Assembly: GCA_963575745.1 (NCBI GenBank)
Contig: CAUYUJ010018499.1
Location: 43,501-107,500, forward strand
Source: Prorocentrum cordatum
Lineage: Eukaryota > Sar > Dinophyceae > Prorocentrales > Prorocentraceae
Direction of reading: 5' to 3'
DNA: 64,000 bases
The notes beneath the pieces were generated by a model, which ran no database searches, was not told the origin of the DNA, and saw nothing but the letters and a program-made list of their open reading frames with translations. Positions 56,735 through 64,000 of the stretch are shown here, piece by piece. The position numbers were made by a program, and so were the translations under genes. The number at the start of each line of letters is the position of its first letter. The stretch's first letter is position 1.

Positions 56735-58020
56735 GATTGGTGGCGGCAAAAAAAATAGGAGAGGATACAGGAAGGATGGTGGGGGAGGGGCGGCGAGGAT
56801 GGGGAAGGAAGAAGGGAGGGGAGGGGAGAGGAGAGAGGACGAGGGGAGAGCGGAACGAGACAGAGGTCAGTCTTAGCTCGGGTGCCCGAAAGGGCGGAGG
56901 TTTTACAACATTGCAGAGGCTGCGTGGAGTAGCCGATTCTGCTCAGGCCCAAGTTCCTTTGTCTACATGATCCTACTCCTCAACCTCCCTCCTTCCTGTC
57001 AGATCCAATGTCATCCGTCTGTATCGCCCTCTCCCCCGTCTCCTCCTTTGTACACCACCCTTCTCATTTTTCATTCGTGCCATTCTTGCTCACCCTGACT
57101 TAGTTCTATCTCTCGTAACTATGCCTTTCCACATTTTTCCTGCCCTGCTCCGCCCCGCTCTCTGCCTGCGTCCCCATGGGTCTCCACTTGGGAACTTAGG
57201 CCTGAGAATAGCATGCGGCGGGCGGTGTTGCCTGCGCCTGGCCTGGCCTGCCTGTCGTTCGGGGCAGGGGGAGGGAGCGAAGAGCGCGAAGAAGATGGAG
57301 GGGCGATCGGAGAGAGCAACGGACAGGAACGATGAGTGGCATTCGCTGTAGGTAAAATACAGCAGTTGTCTTTTTTACAGTTCCCAAATGAGAAGAAATC
57401 CAGACCCATGGCAACTGCATCAACAACGGTCTGTGAAATAATCTGATAAGGGGATCCAGCGGTTTTCACGAGGTATAGGGAAACAGGGAACGAGCACTGT
57501 AGGAGGAGCAGGTTGGAGGAGGAGAAGGAGAAGGGGGAGGATAACATTGGAGGAGGGGGAGGAGAAGGAGAAAATGGAGGAGGAGGAGGAGGAGGAATAG
57601 GAGGGGGAGCAGGAGGAGGAGGAGGAGGAGGAGGAGGAGGAGGAGGAGGAGGAGGAGGAGGGGGAGGAGGAGGAGGAGGAGGAGGAGGAAGAGGAAGAGG
57701 AGGTGGAGGAGGAGGAGGCGGAGCAGCAGACGGGCAGGGCGGAGAAGGGCGAAGCCGAGCACGTGCGCGGATAGCGCTGTCGAAGCGGCCAGGTGGGCTG
57801 CGGTGTGCGGAAACAGCGTCCGCTGAGGATGAGGATACGAGGATGTTTTTTGCGTCCCGTGGACAACCTATGCCTACTCGCTGCAACGGCTGGAAACGCC
57901 TCGAAATTCGGAGGGTCGAACCCTTATATTTCGCAGGGGCGAGTCTCAGGGCTGTTTCCAGGCAGCGTTTCCACAAAGACAACGGTGTCAAGGCTAGGAT
58001 GTGATGAGTTATAATAGAAT
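56735..58020. other. Element 3' region; one open frame, otherwise simple sequence
   Basis: A GGA tract (57560-57715) is followed by a frame reading DTRMFFASRGQPMPTRCNGW and RAVSRQRFHKDNGVKARM, with a stop at 58002. This could be a last exon, but the minus strand is open too. A short acceptor-led stretch at 57375-57430 is another candidate. Confidence 0.35.
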
Positions 58021-58289
58021 GTGACGTCCTCCTCCTCCTCCTCCTCCTCCTTCTCCTTCTCCTCCTCCTCCTTCTCCTCCTCCTACATCCTACCTCCTAC
58101 CTGCTACCTCCTGCTACCTCCTGCGCCTACCTCCTCCTCCTACCGCCTACGTCTCCCTCCTTCTCCTCCAGCTACCCCCCTCATGGCACCTGCCCCTCAT
58201 CCTCAGCATATCTCTGCCCATCCTCGATATTTCTCTTCCTTTCATCTTGCCTACGCCATCAGGAAGATGTCTCAAGCTACTGAGAGCGC

Positions 58290-58540
58290 CCAGGAATGCG
58301 ATTTGAAGATCGTCTGTAGATGATCTGTCGACAGATCATCTTCAGATTGAGAATGTCCAGGAATGAGATCTGAAGATGGTCTGTAGATGATCTGTCGACA
58401 GATCATCTTCAGATTGAGAATGTCCAGGAATGAGATCTGAAGATCGTCTGTAGATGATCTGTCGACAGATCATCTACAGATAGAGAATGCCCAGAATGCG
58501 ATCTGAAGATGGTCTGTCGACAGATCATCTTCAGATCTGA
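58290..58540. repeat. Right palindrome array: four GTCGAC palindromes
   Basis: Palindrome centres lie at about 58330, 58397, 58464 and 58519, giving periods of 67, 67 and 55 bp. The arms read TGATCTGTC/GACAGATCA with CTGAAGAT extensions. The 67-bp units carry an added GTCTGTAGATGATCTG. The spacer GAGAATGTCCAGGAATG is related to the left array's GAGAATGCG. Confidence 0.95.
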
Positions 58541-58544
58541 GATT

Positions 58545-58672
58545 TCGACGTCGGTCGCGGGTCGGTCGCGGGTCGGTCGCGGGTCGGTCGCGGATCGGTC
58601 GCGAACAAGGAGATTTCGAAGTCGGTCGCGGGTCGGTCGCGACTGGTCGCGACCGACGAATCGCCGCTACCG
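58545..58672 (+). repeat. Right subterminal GGTCGCG array
   Basis: GGTCGGTCGCG units in the same orientation as the left array, interrupted once by AACAAGGAGATTTCGAAG, and running into the terminal repeat. Confidence 0.9.
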
Positions 58673-58719
58673 GTCGCTACCGTTCGCGCCTGGATTTTTC
58701 CGGGATTCAATGATCAGGG
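58673..58719 (-). repeat. Right terminal inverted repeat
   Basis: On the minus strand it begins CCCTGATCATTGAATCCCG. It is followed on the plus strand by GTGGGGGG. The left repeat is preceded by GGGGGGT, hence the proposed GT duplication. Confidence 0.9.
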
Positions 58720-59289
58720 GTGGGGGGCAGGGCGCCTCGAAGCGCGAGGCTTTCGGGCTTCGTCGTCGGTCCTCGGCGGCTTTTCCGCCTCGCAGTTGCG
58801 CCTCGCCGAGGGGTGTCCAGAGCTGCCCGGATCGTCTCGACAGGCTGGTGGACCGTTGGAGACCCAAGTTATGACCAGAAGCCCGGGACCCAGACGTCGG
58901 GTGCGTCCAAGAGCCCTAATCTCCCCTGATATGACTGTTTGAGCATCCATGCGCTTTTCCGCGATGTCGGCCTCCAAGGCCCGTTCTTCGGCCCCAGGGC
59001 CATAAAATGAGGCCGGGGTGGAAGACTGCCCCAAGTGGTCGGGACTTCTGCTGGCGCGGACTGAAAAAAACACATCGGCGGACAAGGGTGCTGGTCGGAG
59101 GCGTCGAAGAGGGAGGGTCGGAGGCAACATCTGGGAGGTCTTCGTCAGAACGATTATGGCCAAAAACGCCCGACTGAGGGGCCACTGAGCCGGAATGGCC
59201 CAGATCCATCCGGGATTAAGCCGAATGAAACCAGATCGCACAGCACTCGGACAGTGTTCGACCACAGGCGCACTCGGCGGTGGACAAAC
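58720..59289. other. Right flank of the element; no gene seen
   Basis: Mixed GC-rich sequence without repeat structure strong enough to name. Confidence 0.4.
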
Positions 59290-60150
59290 CTCCCTTTAGT
59301 AAACCTCCCCTTAATTCATGAAAACGGCCTGGGGCCGAAACCGACGGACCTGGACCCGCAAAAACGACGGCCGCGACGCCCTCTCGCGAACCGAAAACGG
59401 CCAATTCCTCAATCGACGTGTCAGGGTAGGAGGTCTGTCCACCCCCGATACACCAGCGCCGATGCTGAATTGAGCCTCCCAGAGGTTGCATCCAAGGGGG
59501 GCGTCAAAGATGTGCCCATCGGCCAGGAGAAGTAGGCAAATGCAGGAAGCAGGAAGGCGGATCAAGCAGATTGGCTCCAGGCCCTCCCAAATAATCAGAA
59601 AGCACATCAAGACCACTTAGAAGTAGACTGGGATCTGGGAGTCCAAGAATGCCCCTACCTTCAACGACTGGCGTGTGCGGGCAGTTTTCGATCAAAGATC
59701 TACCAGCGCCGATGCAGAATTGAACCTCCCAGAGGGTGCATCCAAGGAGGAGGAGGAGGAGGAGGAGGAGGAGGAGGGCGTCCAAGAGGTGAGGCACAAC
59801 GTTAGGGAGGGCCTGGCTCAAGGGGGGGACCGTCGAGCTCGAATCGGCGATATACATCGCCGGCATCATCGGCGATGGGCCCCCGACAACGCGAGACCGC
59901 ATGGTCCGAGGCGAGGTGGGCTCTCGGGCCCCCCATCGGCGCCGACCACTGGGCAGTGTCGGGGATGGACAGAACCTTTCGTAGAACGTGGCCTCGTGAA
60001 GACCACCTCGGGCACAGACCAGGCGGGCGCAGGCCCGGAAAAGGACGGCCGCGGCGCCCTCTCGAGAACCGAACACGGACAGGTCACTAATCGACGTGTC
60101 GGGGTGGGAATTCTGCCCACCCCCGACAATTTCGGCTCGATGCGTCCCAC
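59290..60150 (+). repeat. Two copies of a dispersed repeat with GGA tract
   Basis: Copies at 59290-59440 and 59960-60150 share AACCGAAAACGGCC / AACCGAACACGGAC, AATCGACGTGTC, GGGTGGGA and CCACCCCCGA. A linked unit, ACCAGCGCCGATGC(T/A)GAAT, then CTCCCAGAGG, occurs at 59450-59500 and 59701-59750. A GGA run lies at 59746-59780. A relative is at 31900-32112. Confidence 0.7.
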
Positions 60151-60955
60151 CTGAGCGCATCCCCCCCGAACGTTGCCCCGCAAATGTGATGGGTCGCAAA
60201 TCATGGCCCGAGGCACGTGGGCGGCCCAACGGGGACCAGAGAACGTATTGGAACAAGAGGAGGGGGCCATGAAATCCGGGGAGATATCATGTCCTCGGCC
60301 ATGATGTCCCCCCACTGGTCGCTACCCCCCTCTTGGCCCCCCACGAGGTCAACGAGGTCTCGTCCGCAAGAAACTCCCCCTGCCCTCCAGAAGCCGCAAA
60401 GCCCTTCGGACCAAGCCGTTGATTGCAGATTGGATGCCCCTGCAAGCAAGCAAAACTCGACGAAAACGTCAAAACGACGGTGCCCCACACAGCCGGAGCT
60501 GGACTGGTGAGATTGCTGGACGCGGAGATCCCCATGTGTGCAACTCGTTTCTGCAGAGTTCACTGCGTATGAATCTCGGAGTGGGGGCGAGGCTGGGCGA
60601 CCGAGTAGGAGCGAGTCTGGCGGTAAACGAATCTGGATATGGGTGGGCCATGAGGTCCGTGGTGCACTACCGGTTGGCTCCACCACTTTGGTGGCCCAAT
60701 TTTTTTTTTCACGGCAACTCGTCGATGTACGCCTGAGGTGAAACATCCCACTGATACGAAATCTCCTTGAAACGAAAGGGCTCCACCGGAGAGGAAGAGG
60801 AGGGAAGAGGAGGAGGAGGAGGAGGAGGAGGAGGAGGACGGGCAGGAAAGAGAACGGAGGGACAGGAAAGGAAGGGAAGGGAGCAGCAGCAGCGGACGAC
60901 GGAGGGGCTCATTGACGATGGGCTCCGTCATAACCTTTGGATGACCCACTTCGGA
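60151..60955. other. No gene seen
   Basis: Mixed sequence with a GGA tract at 60792-60840. Frames are short or compositional. Confidence 0.4.
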
Positions 60956-62010
60956 CTCTGTCATGTCTGCTTCATCGCAATGCCCATGGGGCTCTGGAAC
61001 ATACGGCATCGGGGGAGCCAAACCACCGTTGCATGTGACGCGTCCGCAAAAATGGGCGGGCAAGGGCAAGTCTGATACGTAATGCACCCTGGCGGCTCCC
61101 TTGCTTGGGCGCCCAAGTGCTATGACTGCTAACCACGTGGCGGTGGTCATGGGGCTCTGAAAAGGGAGGAGTGGAGAAGCCGAAACTAGCGCTTCGCTTG
61201 GGACATCCCCGCAAAATGGTCGCGAACGGGCGAGTGTAATACCCTCTGGTGACTTCGTTTTTTAGTTGCCCAGGTACAACGAACGCATGATCGCGATGGC
61301 CCTGGGGCTCTGAAGCATCGCGATGGTCGTGGGGCTCTGAAGAGAGAGGGGTCCGAGTCCGAGGTGTCAACACGGGCGTTCTACTGGAGAGTGAGCACAC
61401 ATCTGGACGCCCCTTTGGGGTGCCGGGGTGAGATGCCTGCCATATCGCGGTGACCAGGGGTCTGAAACGAGAGGCGCCCGAGGTGCCAACACCAGCGCTC
61501 TACCTGAAAACCGACACGCATCTGGACGCGACCGGGCCCGTGGCTCACTCCTGGTCGACTCCCCGGTGGGGTGCCTCTGGGGCGCCCAAGGGCTACGCCG
61601 GCTTCATCGCTGTGATCATGGGGCTCCGAACAAAGAAAGCTGATGTGCCACAGCAGGCGTTCAACGTTAGAACAAGCACCATGCTGGACGCCAACAGGCC
61701 CATGGAGCACCTGGGTCGACTCCCATTCGGGGCGCCCTGGTGCTATGCCTGCTACATCGCGGTGGCCTTTGAAGCTCTCAAAACAGAGGCGCCCGAGGTG
61801 CGAAACGAGGGTGAGCACACAGCCGGGCGCGAGCGGGCCCTGTGACCCCCTGGCGGCTCCCCCTTGGGCTGCCCAAGTGCTTTGTTTGCTACACCACGGT
61901 TGTGATGGGGCCGGCAAGAAAGGAGCCCGAGGTGCCAAAACAGGCCTTCCACTTGAAAGTGAACACGTGTCTGGGCGCGGACGGGCCCCATGAAACACCC
62001 CTTATGGCGG
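60956..62010 (+). repeat. ~150-bp satellite array (about seven units)
   Basis: The unit includes CATCGCGGTGGTCATGGGGC and TCTGAAA, then GAGGCGCCCGAGGTGCCAAA, ACAC(C/G)TGTCTGGACGCG and GGGCCC. Units lie near 60976, 61122, 61300, 61443, 61604, 61753 and 61889. Spacing varies from 136 to about 175 bp. Confidence 0.85.
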
Positions 62011-62800
62011 CTGGTGGTCGCCGTCAATGGCAAACGCCTGGTCTCGTATTTAATTGGGGCGGTAGATCCACTGGATGGTCGCAAGCTGGTCAATGGGGTC
62101 CCGCGGCAGACCAGAAATCGCACAACATTTCTTGAGCGGCCTCGGCAGTCCAGACGTCTTAACCCAGGGGAATGCTTTGGCACTCAAGCGCGTCATTCCC
62201 GCGCAACATCAGCAAACGCTGCCCCCATTCGGCCCGCTTGCCTGCCTTCGGCGTGGGGGAACTAAAGTGCGCTACCCATTGGCCAGAAGAATTAGGCAGA
62301 AACATGCAGTAGGAAGGCGTTGGAAGTAGAGTGGGTGTCCGCCCGCCTCCTGCAGAGGAGGGGGGAGGGAAGCACACTCGACTCTTGAGAAAGTAAGGCG
62401 GATGCAGCAGACATTGGAAACAGATAGATGGAACCTGGGAGTCCAAAGATAACAGGGCATATGTCGACCCCTATCCCAGACATCGTGGGGTTTTCGCATG
62501 AAGCAGAAATTTGAGCCCCAACCCTGGGATATACGATTGGGGGGCGTTCATCCTCGATAGTGGTGCGTCCGAATAGCCTCCTTGGGGTGTATCCCAGGGT
62601 TTCCCTCTTTTTCTGAGCGGTCATACTTTTCCGGCGAAGCTCGGGGATTGGGGGAGAAAAGTCACCTGCGAAAAGATACCTCCTCTCAACGACCGATGGG
62701 CACTGCTGAGGCATGGCCACAAGAGCGTGGGTCGAGAACGCAAGACCCCTCGCCGAAGGCCCGAGGCCCCACGGAGAGACCCCTCTCAAAGAGCAGTCCA
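62011..62800. other. No supported gene
   Basis: GGAACCTGGGAGTCCAA (62430-62446) recurs as GGGATCTGGGAGTCCAA near 59630. A minus-strand frame at 62490-62640 reads naturally for about 50 residues (KRETLGYTPRRLFGRTTIED) but has no supporting splice or domain evidence. Confidence 0.35.
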
Positions 62801-62802
62801 AG

Positions 62803-63205
62803 GAGGAAGCAGGAGGAGGAGGAAGCAGGAGGAGGAGGAGGAGGAGGTGGAGGAAGCAGGAGGAGGAGGGAGGAGGAGGAGGGGAGGAGCAGGAGGAGGA
62901 GAGGGGAAGCAGGAGGAGGAGGAGGAGGAGAGAGGGCAGGAGGAGGAGGAAGCCAGGAGGAGGAGGAGGGGAGGAGGAGGAGGAGGGGAAGCAGGAGGAG
63001 GAGGAGGAGGAGGAAGCAGGAGGAGGAGGAAGCAGGAGGAGGAGGATCAGAGGAGGAGCGGAGGAGGAGGGAGAAGAGGAGGAGGAGGAGGAGGAGGAAG
63101 CAGGAGGAGGAGGAGGAGGAGGAAGCAGGAGGAGGAGGAAGCAGGAGGAGGGGAAGCAGGAGGAGGAGGAGGAGGAGGAGGAGGAGGAGGAGGAGGAGTG
63201 GGGGA
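62803..63205. repeat. GGAGGAAGCA minisatellite
   Basis: About 400 bp of GGA triplets with regularly placed AAGCA interruptions, forming 18- to 30-bp higher-order units. Confidence 0.95.
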
Positions 63206-63375
63206 ACAGAAGAGCGCTGCTGCTGAGGCGTGACCACAAGCAAGCGCGTGGGCCAAGAGCACGAAGGCCCCCCCGAGGAGGCCCGAGGCCCGAGGCCCCG
63301 TGGAGAGAGGACCCCCCCCCCACGAGGACAGCCCGAAGAGGAAAGCGCCCACACACACTTTTTGGATCCGCGGGT

Positions 63376-63512
63376 CCTCCTCCTCCTCCTCCTCCTCCTC
63401 CTCCTCCTCCTCCTCCTCCTCCTCCCCCTCCTCCTCCTCCTCCTCCTCCTCCCCTCCTCCTCCTCCTCCTCCTCCTCCTCCTCCTCCTCCTCCTCCTCCG
63501 CCTCCTCCTCCG
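63376..63512. repeat. (CTC)n microsatellite
   Basis: About 45 CTC repeats with single-base interruptions, opposite in strand sense to the GGA array 170 bp upstream. Confidence 0.95.
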
Positions 63513-64000
63513 CCCACGAGGCGCCCTCGGGAGGGCACTGGCCGAGAGCCAGGGACACACTTCTTTGATCCGCGGGTCGAGAGCGCACCTCTTCCGGTCG
63601 AAGCTGAGCGGGCCGCGCGAAGCTTGAATCAACAAAGAGGGCAGGGCAGAAGGAGCGCGGCCTCACGGCACGGCCGGGAGGAGGCCAAGCCTCGGGATCG
63701 GGCGGTGCCGAAATCGACGTGCTGGCAAAGGAACGCCTTGTACAGGAGCCCGGTGGGAAAGCGCCCACACACGAGGAGCACCCTCGCGCGCGTGCTCCGC
63801 CCCCATGCCCCGCGAATGCTTTCGGACCTGGGCCAGAAGAGCACCCCTCAACAACGTGAGACCCTCAGCCGGCCAAGACACCAAGGACAGCCAAAGGTAC
63901 CCTCCCCATGATGCACAAGAACATCCCCAAAACACGAAGAACACGAGGGTACCCTCGCGCGTGTGCTCCGCCCCCATCCCCGCGAAGACTCGAAATTCGT
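63513..64000. repeat. Unassigned end with a ~160-bp direct repeat
   Basis: GAGCACCCTCGCGCGCGTGC followed by TCCGCCCCCATGCCCCGCGA (63776-63818) recurs as ACCCTCGCGCGTGTGCTCCG with CCCCCATCCCCGCGA (63952-63987). No gene is supported. Confidence 0.55.

Larger units (their letters stand above)
36161..58719 (+). mobile_element. Giant TIR-bounded DNA transposon (22,559 bp)
   Basis: Two 47-bp terminal inverted repeats, 36161-36207 and 58673-58719, match at 43 of 47 positions, and their outer 19 bp are identical. A possible 2-bp GT duplication flanks them, too short to prove. Both ends carry GGTCGCG arrays and TCTGAAGATGATC or GTCGAC-centred palindromes. Inside are two intron-rich plus-strand genes, the second transposase-like. 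The arrangement of a large element, subterminal repeats, a transposase and a second gene recalls the CACTA/EnSpm group, but the ends begin CCCTGATCA, not CACTA. The superfamily is therefore left open. Confidence 0.75.

Noticed and set aside
57121-57351. Plus-strand frame starting at an ATG in the element's 3' region
   Set aside because: Arg/Gly-rich with an equally open minus strand. There is no in-phase link to the transposase-like gene.
62292-63635. Minus-strand frame of 447 codons with poly-Arg/Gly/Ser/Pro
   Set aside because: Produced by the GGA and CTC arrays. Only the last ~50 residues near 62490-62640 look natural, and they lack support.

Overview
The window looks like nuclear DNA of a dinoflagellate, probably a free-living, large-genome type such as Prorocentrum or Polarella; the genus cannot be decided here. 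The evidence is direct. A 22-nt sequence on the minus strand (22108 to 22087) matches the dinoflagellate spliced leader (DinoSL) at 21 of 22 positions. Shorter leader-like relics occur elsewhere. Coding exons are split by many introns, and some appear to use GC or GA donors besides GT. The DNA is GC-rich, gene-poor and dominated by satellites, minisatellites and triplet microsatellites.

Layout. 1-36 kb is almost entirely repeats. It holds a ~65-bp satellite interrupted by a block of CTTGG-rich minisatellite (0.2-4 kb), microsatellites and 24-bp/126-bp minisatellites (4-8 kb), and a ~9-kb nest of elements whose units begin at (AAC)n tracts (9.9-18.5 kb). Fold-back, MITE-like elements lie at 6.6 and 19.3 kb. 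From 20 to 28 kb there are further CTTGG-type blocks and a 1.17-kb direct duplication. Two places here hold minus-strand coding sequence: a retrogene carrying a genomic spliced leader (21.6-22.1 kb), and weaker exon candidates (28.96-29.33 kb). From 29.5 to 35.9 kb come an inverted copy of the (AAC)n family, a 76-bp satellite and a 150-bp near-perfect palindrome.

The centrepiece is 36161-58719. Near-perfect 47-bp terminal inverted repeats (43/47 identical) bound 22.6 kb. Both ends carry subterminal GGTCGCG arrays and copies of a GTCGAC-centred palindrome. Inside are two intron-rich genes in the same orientation: a roughly 25-exon gene of unknown function (about 36.9-53.07 kb) and a three-exon, 619-codon transposase-like gene (54.09-56.73 kb). 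I read this as a giant cut-and-paste DNA transposon, or a recently mobile relative of one, with a transposase and a companion protein. I know of no description of it.

58.7-64 kb returns to repeats: a dispersed family also seen near 32 kb, a ~150-bp satellite with about seven copies (60.96-62.0 kb), and long GGA/CTC arrays. No rRNA, tRNA or CRISPR was found.
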